A DNA stretch of 9,700 nt from an uncultured Granulosicoccaceae bacterium (GTDB lineage Bacteria; Pseudomonadota; Gammaproteobacteria; CALCKW01), in contig CALDHJ010000439.1 in assembly GCA_937941555.1 (NCBI GenBank), positions 1 through 9,700 of the forward strand. Direction: 5' to 3'. This document shows positions 1 through 7,209 of the stretch, one piece after another (the first letter of the stretch is position 1; each line of letters begins with the position of its first letter). A program made the translations under genes and the position numbers. Below the pieces are notes generated by a model. That model saw only the letters and a list, made by a program, of their open reading frames with translations, searched no databases and had not been told where the DNA came from.

Positions 1-344
1 ACTCCGAGCACACAGAAGCCGTGACCCTACGGGCCTTGAAGCGCAACCCCGACACCGTCGGTATCTATTCGGGCGGTGCCAGTGTGTTGGCGATCTCGCG
101 GGCGATCACGGTGGCGAAGCTGCCGGTGCGGCCGGTGCTGATCGACCACGAGCTGACCGAAAATTCTTCGGCGCTGCTGCGCGACGGCACCATCGACGCC
201 GTCATCACGCAAAACCCCGGTCACCTCGCCCGCAGTGCGCTGCGCGTGCTGCGAGCCAAGTGTGACAAGACACCCGTTATCAAATCGCAGGAGACCATCC
301 GGATCGATATCGTCATCCGGGAGAACCTGCCCTCCATGGACTAG
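1..344 (+). CDS. LacI-family transcriptional regulator, C-terminal part (5' end outside window)
   Basis: The reading frame is open from the left edge (first full codon at 3) to a TAG at 342-344, giving about 113 residues. A full LacI-type regulator is usually near 340 aa, so roughly the last third is present and the helix-turn-helix lies outside the window. The visible part resembles the second lobe of a sugar-binding effector domain of the periplasmic-binding-protein fold: a GIYSGGAS turn, an alternating strand/helix pattern, then HELTENSSALLRDGTIDAVI, a QNPGH segment, and a tail ending DIVIRENLP, as in many LacI regulators of sugar operons. It lies only 19 bp before the isomerase gene on the same strand, so it probably controls that operon, with its operator upstream of the window. 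A periplasmic sugar-binding protein is the alternative; the tail and the absence of transporter genes favour a regulator. Confidence 0.78.
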   Translation, partial: SEHTEAVTLRALKRNPDTVGIYSGGASVLAISRAITVAKLPVRPVLIDHELTENSSALLRDGTIDAVITQNPGHLARSALRVLRAKCDKTPVIKSQETIRIDIVIRENLPSMD

Positions 345-350
345 AGCATC

Positions 351-355
351 AGGAG
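351..355 (+). promoter_or_regulatory. Ribosome binding site of the isomerase gene
   Basis: AGGAG lies 8 bases before a GTG at 364. It decides the start: the same frame stays open upstream to 235, but that stretch lies inside the LacI-type gene and has no comparable site. An ATG at 359-361 is in another frame. Confidence 0.7.
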
Positions 356-363
356 AATATGCC

Positions 364-1422
364 GTGAACACAATCAAGGGACCCGCGCTGTTTCTGGCGC
401 AATTCGCTGGCGATGACGCACCGTTCAACTCATGGGATGCAATCACCAAGTGGGCTGCAGATTGCGGCTACAAGGGAGTGCAGGTGCCGTCGTGGGATGC
501 GCGACTGATCGACCTTGACAAGGCCGCCTCGAGCAAAACCTACTGCGATGAGTTCAAGGGCCAAGCGCAGGAGAACGGCGTCGAGGTCACGGAGCTCTCG
601 ACCCACCTGCAAGGCCAGCTGGTGGCGGTGCACCCGGCCTACGACACTGCCTTTGACGGCTTCGCCGATCCATCCGTCCACGGCGACCCGAAAGCGCGCC
701 AGGCCTGGGCCGTCGATCAGGTCATGAAGGCGATATCGGCCTCGGCAAACATGGGCATCGGCAACCACGTGAGTTTCTCCGGTGCGCTGGCCTGGCCCTA
801 TGTCTACCCCTGGCCGCAGCGCCCGGCGGGCCTGATCGAAACCGCGTTCGACGAGCTCGCGAAACGCTGGCGGCCGATTCTCGATCACGCCGATGAATCG
901 GGCGTGAACATCTGTTACGAGATTCACCCGGGCGAAGACCTGCACGATGGCGTGACCTTCGAGATGTTTCTCGAACGCGTCGACAACCACCCGCGTTGCA
1001 ACATGCTCTACGACCCGAGCCACTACGTGTTGCAGTGTCTCGATTACCTCGACAACATCGACATCTACAAAGACCGCATCAAGATGTTTCATGTCAAGGA
1101 TGCCGAGTTCAACCCGACGGGTCGGCAGGGTGTCTACTCGGGTTATCAGCCCTGGGTCGATCGCGCCGGTCGGTTCCGCAGCCTCGGTGACGGGCAGGTG
1201 GATTTTTCCGCGGTCTTCTCGAAAATGGCGGCGAACGACTTCGACGGTTGGGCCGTTGTCGAGTGGGAGTGCTGCCTCAAGCACCCGGAAGACGGCGCGC
1301 GCGAAGGCGCGCAGTTTGTCAGCGACCACATCATCCGTGTCACCGAGCGGGCCTTCGATGACTTTGCTGACGGCGGCACCGACAACGCGGCCAACCGCAA
1401 GATGCTGGGTATCGACCAATGA
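364..1422 (+). CDS. Sugar phosphate isomerase/epimerase (xylose isomerase-like TIM barrel)
   Basis: A 352-residue protein starting at GTG 364, chosen for its AGGAG site. It matches the AP-endonuclease-2/xylose isomerase-like TIM-barrel superfamily, which includes inosose dehydratases and sugar epimerases that use a divalent metal. Candidate metal and active-site residues are E186 (YEIHPGE), D217 and H220 (LYDPSH), H243 and D246 (MFHVKD), and E300 or E302 (VVEWE). These lie at the ends of successive barrel strands, as the family requires. It is longer than the usual 260-300 aa; the extra length includes residues 80-165, with a WPYVYPWPQRP segment. No signal peptide is seen, so it should be cytoplasmic. 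Its stop overlaps the ATG of the oxidoreductase (ATGA at 1419-1422), implying coupled translation. Known family pairs epimerise or dehydrate a sugar or polyol that the partner oxidises; the actual substrate is not readable. Confidence 0.88.
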   Translation: MNTIKGPALFLAQFAGDDAPFNSWDAITKWAADCGYKGVQVPSWDARLIDLDKAASSKTYCDEFKGQAQENGVEVTELSTHLQGQLVAVHPAYDTAFDGFADPSVHGDPKARQAWAVDQVMKAISASANMGIGNHVSFSGALAWPYVYPWPQRPAGLIETAFDELAKRWRPILDHADESGVNICYEIHPGEDLHDGVTFEMFLERVDNHPRCNMLYDPSHYVLQCLDYLDNIDIYKDRIKMFHVKDAEFNPTGRQGVYSGYQPWVDRAGRFRSLGDGQVDFSAVFSKMAANDFDGWAVVEWECCLKHPEDGAREGAQFVSDHIIRVTERAFDDFADGGTDNAANRKMLGIDQ

Positions 1423-2546
1423 GCCGCATCAGACTGGGCATGGTCGGCGGCGGCAACGATGCCTTCATCGGCGGTGTCCACCGCATCGCCTCGCGCATCG
1501 ACGACCGCTACCAATTGGTCGCCGGTGCCCTGAGTTCGACACCGGAAAAATCGCGTGCGAGCGGCGAGGCTCTCGGGCTCGAGCGCATCTACGGCGATTT
1601 TCAGGAGATGGCCGAGGCCGAAGCGGGGCGCGACGACGGCATCGAAGCAGTGTCCATCGTTACCCCCAACCATGTGCACTGCGCCGCAGCCGTCGCCTTC
1701 CTCGAGCACGGCATCCACGTAATCTGCGACAAACCCTTGACCTCGACACTCGAAGACGCGCACACCCTCGTAGCCGCGGCCGAGAAATCCGATGCGTTGT
1801 TCATCCTGACCCACAACTACACCGGCTATCCCATGGTGCGCCAGGCCCGCGACATGGTGGCGGCCGGCGACATCGGGCGCGTGCGGGTTGTGCAAGTCGA
1901 GTACCCGCAGGACTGGCTCACGGTCGAGCAGGATTTCAAACAGGCACTCTGGCGAACCGACCCCAACCAGTCGGGTGCCGGCGGCTCGACCGGCGACATC
2001 GGCACCCACGCGTTCAACCTCGCGCACTTCATTACCGGGCTGGAAGTGGAGTCACTCGCCGCCGACATCCAGGCCTTTGTGCCGGGTCGGCAAGTGGACG
2101 ACAACGCACACGTGTTGTTGCGCTATGCCGGAGGCGCGCGCGGCATGCTCTGGTCCAGCCAGGTCGCGCCTGGCAACGAGAACGCGCTTCGGATTCGGGT
2201 CTACGGTGAGAAGGGAGGCCTCGAGTGGGCACAGGAAGACCCGAACTACCTCCATTACACGCCCTTTGGTGAGCCCAAGCGACTCATCACCCGCAACGGC
2301 GCAGGCGCAGGTGACGCTGCCGCGAGGGTCAGTCGCGTGCCACCCGGTCACCCGGAGGGATATCTCGAGGGCTTTGCCAACCTCTACAGCGAGGCGGCGA
2401 TCGCGATCGAGGCGGCCCGCACCGGCGCGCCGGTGCCCGACGACGTCGTGTACCCAACGGTACAGGATGGCCTCATGGGGGTACAGTTCGTTGCAGCCTG
2501 TGTGCGGTCGTCGGCAGACGATGCGGCCTGGGTCTCGCTCGGCTGA
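1419..2546 (+). CDS. Gfo/Idh/MocA-family NAD(P)-dependent oxidoreductase
   Basis: A 375-residue protein. The N-terminal Rossmann fold begins LGMVGGGND (residues 6-14), a dinucleotide-binding loop typical of the glucose-fructose oxidoreductase/inositol dehydrogenase/MocA family. TPNHVH follows as the conserved strand-4 motif. The CDKPL motif carries the catalytic-type lysine K105. The C-terminal substrate domain has DIGTHAFNL with D193 and H197, the other two residues of the family's usual catalytic trio, so the enzyme looks intact. Length is normal for the family (330-390 aa). The ATG overlaps the stop of the isomerase gene, so the two are almost certainly one operon under the LacI-type regulator. 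Likely role: reversible oxidation of a hydroxyl on a sugar, sugar acid or inositol-like polyol. The family is too broad to name a substrate. The next gene downstream is convergent. Confidence 0.92.
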   Translation: MSRIRLGMVGGGNDAFIGGVHRIASRIDDRYQLVAGALSSTPEKSRASGEALGLERIYGDFQEMAEAEAGRDDGIEAVSIVTPNHVHCAAAVAFLEHGIHVICDKPLTSTLEDAHTLVAAAEKSDALFILTHNYTGYPMVRQARDMVAAGDIGRVRVVQVEYPQDWLTVEQDFKQALWRTDPNQSGAGGSTGDIGTHAFNLAHFITGLEVESLAADIQAFVPGRQVDDNAHVLLRYAGGARGMLWSSQVAPGNENALRIRVYGEKGGLEWAQEDPNYLHYTPFGEPKRLITRNGAGAGDAAARVSRVPPGHPEGYLEGFANLYSEAAIAIEAARTGAPVPDDVVYPTVQDGLMGVQFVAACVRSSADDAAWVSLG

Positions 2547-2654
2547 CCCGCCACCCGATTCAGTGCTTGGCTCGGACGATGTGACCGGCAACCGCCCCTG
2601 CGATGGTTATCTCTCCTGTTGTAGGCACGTCAGAACACATCGTCCGGGCCTTGT

Positions 2655-2677
2655 GCTGATCCCGTGCAGGGATCGGC
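2655..2677. terminator. Possible bidirectional terminator stem-loop between convergent genes
   Basis: An inverted repeat with a nine-pair stem (GCTGATCCC against GGGATCGGC, one G-T pair) and a five-base loop GTGCA. It sits in the 174-bp gap between the convergent oxidoreductase and EamA genes, where a terminator is expected. There is no T-run on either side, so it is not a canonical intrinsic terminator; it could slow polymerase or protect 3' ends. The rest of the gap shows nothing recognisable. Confidence 0.3.
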
Positions 2678-2720
2678 GGTGCCCGCTGGATACGGTTTCA
2701 GCCATATTCCTCGTTGGGCA

Positions 2721-3608
2721 TTATCGAGTGCGCTTTGGCCAATTGATCACGACCACACCCGCGATTGAGATGACAAGCCCGACCCAGACCATCAGCGACG
2801 GTGTCTCCCCGAGCACCACCACACCGAGCAACACACCGACGCCAGCGCGCAGGTACGCCTGACTTGTGACGCCGAGCGGGCCGAGTGTCCAAACCAGACG
2901 AAAATACAGCAATAGCGCAAGCCCGGTACATGCGACTGAGAGCACTACTGTTGACACGATTGCCGGCGAAGATGGCAGTGTGGCGGGTACTCCATCAACC
3001 CAGTACGCAGCCGGGATCAACACCACGGCCGCGCACAGCATCGTGCCCGTGGCCGTAGGCAACGCACCCACCGAGTTGAACCGTCGGCCATAGAGTGCGG
3101 CACAGGCGTAGAGTGCAGCGCCGGCGAGGCAGGCCAGCTGGCCCAACAGCGGATCGTCCAGTCCGGCCGTCACGTCCTGGCCCAGGAGTATGATCACACC
3201 GACAAAGCCGAGCAGGGCACCGGCGGCGCGCCGGATGTCAAAGGCCGTTGATCGAGATACCACCGCACTGATCGCAAAGACGAAGAGGGGGGAGGTGGAG
3301 TTCAAGACACCGGCGAGCCCGGCGTCGACGTGCTGTTGGCCCCAAGCGAGCAGCGTCCAGGCGCCAATGCTGTTGAAGAATGCTTGCACCGACAGCCAGC
3401 GCCAGGTGCGCGTGTCGCGTGGCAGGCGCTGCTTTGACAACGCAAGCGCGGCACACAAGACACCGCACGCGAGCGTGACTCGAATCGCCATCAGCGTCAA
3501 TGGCGGGATCTCGGTTACGGCGATCTTGATGAACAGGTAGGACGCGCCCCACAGCAGTGCCAGGAGTGCCAACAGGGCGTATTCGGTGATCGAAGGGTTC
3601 TGGGTCAT
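2721..3608 (-). CDS. EamA/DMT-family membrane transporter
   Basis: A 295-residue hydrophobic protein with about ten predicted membrane segments in two repeated EamA units (roughly residues 12-144 and 155-290), the standard drug/metabolite transporter layout and length. Typical marks are WGASYLFIKIAV (20-31) in the first helix, NSTSPLFVFAIS (103-114) near the end of repeat one, and LRAGVGVLLGVVVLGETPS (253-271), the conserved penultimate segment of repeat two. The start is the ATG at 3606-3608, immediately before MTQNPS. The frame runs on to an ATG at 3725, but that adds 39 polar residues unlike the family, so it was rejected. The Shine-Dalgarno site is weak. The gene lies 144 bp downstream of the MFS gene on the same strand and may be cotranscribed. 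Members export metabolites, amino acids or drugs; the cargo cannot be told. Confidence 0.9.
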   Translation of the reverse strand: MTQNPSITEYALLALLALLWGASYLFIKIAVTEIPPLTLMAIRVTLACGVLCAALALSKQRLPRDTRTWRWLSVQAFFNSIGAWTLLAWGQQHVDAGLAGVLNSTSPLFVFAISAVVSRSTAFDIRRAAGALLGFVGVIILLGQDVTAGLDDPLLGQLACLAGAALYACAALYGRRFNSVGALPTATGTMLCAAVVLIPAAYWVDGVPATLPSSPAIVSTVVLSVACTGLALLLYFRLVWTLGPLGVTSQAYLRAGVGVLLGVVVLGETPSLMVWVGLVISIAGVVVINWPKRTR

Positions 3609-3752
3609 CGTGTGGGGTGCTCTCGTGTGCCGGCACTTGAACCACCCTACATGCCCGGTCACCGCGACGATTCGATCAGGGTCGATGTCATTGCGTTTGC
3701 CGCGCACTGGGGGCCACTGATTCAACCCGCACGCAAAGCCAAACAGAAGTCG

Positions 3753-5012
3753 TCAGGGGATGTCTGGCGCGTCTGGTGTTTCAACCGGGACGGGTCGGAT
3801 GCCGTTGCCGCGAATCCACAGCAACAGCATACCCAGCACCATGCTCGACGAGATCATCAAGGCGCAGCTCCACCACGACAGGCTGTAGCCAATCAATGGC
3901 ATCAGTAGGCTTGCGATCACCGAGCCGGTGATTTGCGAACTGGAACCGATGAAGGAGGCTGCAAAGCCCGCGATGTGTCCGTGTGGGGTCATCGCCATGG
4001 CGGTGCTGTTGACCTGGACGGTCAGAAAGCCGATTGCGAAGACGGCGATCAGAGCCGAGATGTTGTAGGCGTTGGCGTAGCCCGACAGGCTCAGGAACCA
4101 CATCGCACAAAGCGTGGCGGCCATCAGGCAGGCGGCCCAGAGTGCGGTGCCAACCGTGCCGAAGCGGTCGATTGATCGGTGGTTCAGGAACTGCCCGATA
4201 ATCACACCGACCGCGTGAAGCGCGAACAGGATGGCGAACAAGGCCCCGGTCACGCCGAAGTTTTCGGCGAACACGACCGGGCTGCCGGCGATCACCAGCA
4301 CGATCACGACGTAGCTCAACACGTTGATCAGCATGAAAAAGCGCGACTGCGGGTTGCCGACGAGGGAGGCGCAGTTGTCGACCAGGATCGACGGCTTGAG
4401 CGCATTGAGGCGCTGCGTGCGCAGTGTCTCCGGCAGCCTGGTTGCGAGCACGAAGATCAGCCCAAAGGCGACCAGCGCCATGCAGCCGTAGATCAACCGC
4501 CAGCTGCCGCCGAGCGCGACCAGGGACACACCGAGCAGCGGTCCGAGAATCGGCCCGAGGGAGAACACCGCGACCGAGATCGCGAATTGCTTGGCCAGTT
4601 CGTCGCCGGTGAAGCGGTCGCGCAACATCGCACGCGCGACCGCCGGGCCACAGCCGGAGCCGAACCCCTGAATGATGCGGCCGAGGATCATGGTGTCGAG
4701 CGAATCGGCGATATAGCAGAGCAGGGCGCCGATACTGTAGAGCGTGAGCCCGACCGCGAGCACCGGGCGCCGCCCGAAGCGGTCGGAGATGGGGCCGAAC
4801 ATCAATTGTCCGATTCCGATCGCAAACAGAAAGATCGTGATGGTTTGCGGCAACGACTCAATCGGCGTCGAGAGATCGTCGGCCATGGCCACGAACATCG
4901 GCAGCGTGCTGTCCACGGCGAACGCGCCGAGCGCGGTGAGCAGACCGGCGTACACGACCAGGCCGCGGTCCCCAAGCGTGTTGCGCGGGGTAGAGGCTGG
5001 GGTGTCAGGCAT
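3753..5012 (-). CDS. Major facilitator transporter, Bcr/CflA drug-efflux type
   Basis: A 419-residue protein with about twelve membrane segments. Helix 1 contains DSTLP (34-38), matching the acidic D-x-x-L-P of Bcr/CflA-type proton antiporters. The loop between helices 2 and 3 carries MFS motif A, GPISDRFGRRPV (73-84). Helix 4 has GRIIQGFGSGCGPAVARAML (111-130), the family's basic motif B region, followed by an RD pair. SLGPILGPLLG (151-161) is the antiporter motif C. Both halves are complete and the length is normal. The ATG at 5010-5012 has no good ribosome site, and the leader before helix 1 is short and polar, so the start is plausible but not proved. It is divergent from the glutamine amidotransferase-like gene, with only 67 bp between the chosen starts. 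Expected role: proton-driven efflux of drugs or metabolites across the inner membrane; substrate unknown. Confidence 0.9.
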   Translation of the reverse strand: MPDTPASTPRNTLGDRGLVVYAGLLTALGAFAVDSTLPMFVAMADDLSTPIESLPQTITIFLFAIGIGQLMFGPISDRFGRRPVLAVGLTLYSIGALLCYIADSLDTMILGRIIQGFGSGCGPAVARAMLRDRFTGDELAKQFAISVAVFSLGPILGPLLGVSLVALGGSWRLIYGCMALVAFGLIFVLATRLPETLRTQRLNALKPSILVDNCASLVGNPQSRFFMLINVLSYVVIVLVIAGSPVVFAENFGVTGALFAILFALHAVGVIIGQFLNHRSIDRFGTVGTALWAACLMAATLCAMWFLSLSGYANAYNISALIAVFAIGFLTVQVNSTAMAMTPHGHIAGFAASFIGSSSQITGSVIASLLMPLIGYSLSWWSCALMISSSMVLGMLLLWIRGNGIRPVPVETPDAPDIP

Positions 5013-5079
5013 AGAGAGAAGACCGGTTATGCGGCGGGCGGCACTTGCAGATGGCCGTGTTTACGTCGACGATAGGGTG

Positions 5080-5802
5080 ATGAAAAATCGCATAGTCATG
5101 GTTCGCCATCACCACAACGCGCTGGAGCGGGACGACGTTGCCTGCCGTTTCCTGCAGGAACGCGGCTTTGTCGTCGAGCATGTCCATCCTCACGCAGGAG
5201 AGGTGCTGGGCACACCGCAATCTGATCTGGCCGGCACCATTGTCTACGGCGGTGGCCAGAATGTCACGGAGCTCGCCAAATACCCCTACCTGAAAGACGA
5301 GATGCAGTGGATCACCGATTGCGTCGCGAGCGAAACCCCCGTATTGGGTATATGCCTCGGCGCGCAGCTGCTGGCAGCCGCGTTTGGCGCCCGCGTCTAC
5401 AAACCTGAAGGCGGTGGGTGCGAGTTTGGCTACTACCCGGTGTACCCGGTCGCCGAAGCCGGATTTGTACCGCACGGCCTGCACGTGACCGAGGCGCATT
5501 TCGAGGTGTTCGACCTGCCGGATGGCGCCGTCCACCTCGCGCGCAGCGACGCCTTCCCGAACCAGGCGTTTCGCGTCGGCGAGCACGCGATCGGCTTGCA
5601 GTTTCACCCCGAGGTTAACACCGAAGTCTTCCGTGACTGGCAAGCAGACTACTGGACCGATTTCTTCTACAAGACCCCGGGTAGCCAGAGTGAGTCAGAG
5701 GCGCTCGACTTGCACTATCGCCACACCGATGCCCAGGCGGCGTGGTTCGGGCAGCTACTCGACAAGATGTTCACGCACCCCGGTCGCGCTGCTGCAGCCT
5801 GA
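5080..5802 (+). CDS. Stand-alone class I glutamine amidotransferase-like protein
   Basis: A 240-residue protein with the class I (triad) glutamine amidotransferase fold. The nucleophile elbow is LGICLGAQLL with C92, and the other two triad residues are H176 and E178 in LQFHPEV. A GGGQN loop lies at the position where amidotransferases form the oxyanion hole. It matches the single-domain GMP-synthase-like amidotransferases rather than a fused synthetase. The C-terminus runs on about 60 residues after the triad, rich in aromatic residues. The ATG at 5080 is chosen because the core strand (KNRIVMVRHHH) follows directly; a GTG at 5077 and an in-frame ATG at 5029 behind a purine-rich tract are alternatives. 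The hydrolase gene starts 44 bp downstream on the same strand. Known members act as amidases on small glutamine-like or gamma-glutamyl compounds; this one's substrate is unassigned. Confidence 0.85.
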   Translation: MKNRIVMVRHHHNALERDDVACRFLQERGFVVEHVHPHAGEVLGTPQSDLAGTIVYGGGQNVTELAKYPYLKDEMQWITDCVASETPVLGICLGAQLLAAAFGARVYKPEGGGCEFGYYPVYPVAEAGFVPHGLHVTEAHFEVFDLPDGAVHLARSDAFPNQAFRVGEHAIGLQFHPEVNTEVFRDWQADYWTDFFYKTPGSQSESEALDLHYRHTDAQAAWFGQLLDKMFTHPGRAAAA

Positions 5803-5846
5803 TCGGGTCGGATCGACCGGCCCGCAGACACCCCGGAATCCCCACG

Positions 5847-6794
5847 ATGAAAAAGTGGCTTGCCGCCCTGATCGCACTCGGTGTCGTGATCGCCAATGTG
5901 CTGGTGTATCGCCACGCTGCGGCGATGACAGACTACGCCGTGAGTGGCGAGCGCACCCAACGGCCGTCGTCCTTGTCACCCGCCGAGAAGCTGGGTGTTC
6001 TGTTGACCGGCATACAGCTGCCGCGCGCTGCGCTCGACGAGACGCCCGCCGACCGCGGCATGCCATTTGACACGCTGACCTTTGACAGCCAGAGCGGGTT
6101 CACCCTCGAGGCGTGGCACCTGCCGTCGACCGAGGCGGGTGTCACGGTGCTCTTGTTTCACGGCTACGGTGGCAACAAGTCCTCGTTGCTCGATTACGCC
6201 GCCGCGTGGCGGGCATTGAACGTCAGTGTCGTGCTCGTGGATTTCTTTGGCAGTGGCGGGTCGTCCGGCAAGCACACGACCATTGGCGCGCGTGAAGCGC
6301 TCGATGTGGATGCTGCGGTCCAGGCGGTGCAGACTCGGCGGCCGGGTCAGAAACTGATCTTGCACGGCTTGTCGATGGGCGGGGCTGCCGTGCTCAAAGC
6401 GGTTGCGGAATTCAACACGCATGCCGACGCCCTGGTATTGGAATCCACCTACGACACCTTGCTCCACAGTGCTCAGAACCGGTTTCGCTCAATGGGATTG
6501 CCAGGTACGCCCTTTGCGCAGTGGCTGTTGTTCTGGGGAGGCGTGCGGCACGGGTTCGATCCCTTCGATCTGAACCCGGTCGAGTACGCGCGGACCGTTC
6601 GCCTGCCGGTGCTGCTGACTCACGGGGCGGCTGATCAGCGCGTCACCGTCGAGCAGGCCGAGTCCATCGCGGACGCACTGCCCATTCAACCGGTGTACAG
6701 CCTGTACCCCGGTGCCGCGCACCTCGGCATGTTGGCGTCTGATCGGACGCGTTGGTTGCGCGATATCGAGCAGTTGCTGCACGCTGTGAAGTGA
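5847..6794 (+). CDS. Alpha/beta hydrolase with N-terminal membrane anchor or signal
   Basis: A 315-residue serine hydrolase. The N-terminus (MKKWLAALIALGVVIANVLV) is a basic pair followed by a hydrophobic helix, so the protein is exported or anchored in the inner membrane with the catalytic domain outside. The fold's marks are in order: HGYGGNKSS (105-113) as the oxyanion-hole loop, GLSMGG with nucleophile S176, D263 in HGAADQRV, and H292 in GAAHLG. The catalytic triad is therefore complete. The segment before residue 60 is linker-like. The ATG at 5847 has a GGAA eight bases upstream. It resembles the YqkD/BAAT-like and cutinase-unrelated 'alpha/beta hydrolase' families of small esterases and peptidases, but the substrate cannot be named. 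It probably shares a transcript with the amidotransferase gene and converges with the DUF2237 gene 31 bp downstream. Confidence 0.88.
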   Translation: MKKWLAALIALGVVIANVLVYRHAAAMTDYAVSGERTQRPSSLSPAEKLGVLLTGIQLPRAALDETPADRGMPFDTLTFDSQSGFTLEAWHLPSTEAGVTVLLFHGYGGNKSSLLDYAAAWRALNVSVVLVDFFGSGGSSGKHTTIGAREALDVDAAVQAVQTRRPGQKLILHGLSMGGAAVLKAVAEFNTHADALVLESTYDTLLHSAQNRFRSMGLPGTPFAQWLLFWGGVRHGFDPFDLNPVEYARTVRLPVLLTHGAADQRVTVEQAESIADALPIQPVYSLYPGAAHLGMLASDRTRWLRDIEQLLHAVK

Positions 6795-6825
6795 GCGTGC
6801 GCAACGCGTCAGTCAGGCGCTCGGG

Positions 6826-7209
6826 TCAGTCGACCTGACAGGCTTGCAACACGTCCAGTGGAATGAGCTGCAGCGCCTTTTCGTGTGTAGCCGCCAACCT
6901 GACCGGGGGCGCCACGCCCGCCTCATAGGCTTCGCGCCACCGCAGTGCACACAGACACCAGCCGTCGCCGGCCTTCAAGCCCGGGAAATCGAATTCGGGC
7001 CGAGGCGTTTGCAGGTCGTTGCCTCGGTTGCGCGTGTAGGCCAGGAACGCGTCCGTGACCACGGCGCAGACTACGTGCGTGCCGTGGTCCATCGCGTGCG
7101 TTCTGCAGTGGCCGTCCCTGAAGAACCCTGTCATCGGATCCGTGCAACAGGCTTGCAACGGCTCGCCGAGGACATTCTTTGTACCGGTGTCCGCCGTGTC
7201 CGCACCCAT
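6826..7209 (-). CDS. DUF2237 family protein, cysteine-rich
   Basis: A 127-residue soluble protein recognised as DUF2237 from NVLGEPLQACCTDPMTGFFR (12-31), RGNDLQTPRPEFDFPGLKAG (62-81), GWCLCALRW (83-91) and the ending VAPPVRLAATHEKALQLIPL (99-118). Seven cysteines occur at 21, 22, 35, 48, 85, 87 and 124, notable for the size; with nearby histidines they could bind metal or cycle as thiols, but no function is established. The ATG at 7207-7209 overlaps the DUF423 stop by one base (TGATG), and a GTG directly before it would give a four-base overlap. No separate ribosome site is seen, so translation is probably coupled to DUF423. Length is normal. It is the last gene of the minus-strand trio, converging with the hydrolase gene. 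Confidence 0.87.
   Translation of the reverse strand: MGADTADTGTKNVLGEPLQACCTDPMTGFFRDGHCRTHAMDHGTHVVCAVVTDAFLAYTRNRGNDLQTPRPEFDFPGLKAGDGWCLCALRWREAYEAGVAPPVRLAATHEKALQLIPLDVLQACQVD

Noticed and set aside
430..1419. A 329-codon open frame antisense to the isomerase
   Set aside because: It mirrors the codon-position bias of the real gene, has no family resemblance, and the plus-strand protein has clear TIM-barrel motifs.
1091..2862. Arg/Ser/Pro-rich plus-strand open frames at 1091-2209 and 1888-2862 overlapping the oxidoreductase
   Set aside because: Frame-shifted shadows of the oxidoreductase with low-complexity basic composition and no recognisable domain.
3609..3725. An N-terminal extension of the EamA protein from an ATG at 3725
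   Set aside because: The 39 extra residues are polar, contain no domain and precede the family's normal N-terminal helix.
5045..5073. A TTGCAG ... GACGAT promoter-like pair with 17-bp spacing before the amidotransferase gene
   Set aside because: The -10 match is poor and lies only a few bases before the start codon; not strong enough to call.
4179..5075. A 298-codon plus-strand open frame opposite the MFS gene, rich in His, Gln, Asp and Glu
   Set aside because: Its composition is what the reverse complement of hydrophobic membrane codons gives in GC-rich DNA; the MFS motifs on the other strand are unmistakable.
6825..6839. A GTCAG-TCGAC-CTGAC hairpin between the convergent hydrolase and DUF2237 genes
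   Set aside because: Only five pairs, lies mostly within the DUF2237 coding end and has no T-run; likely chance.
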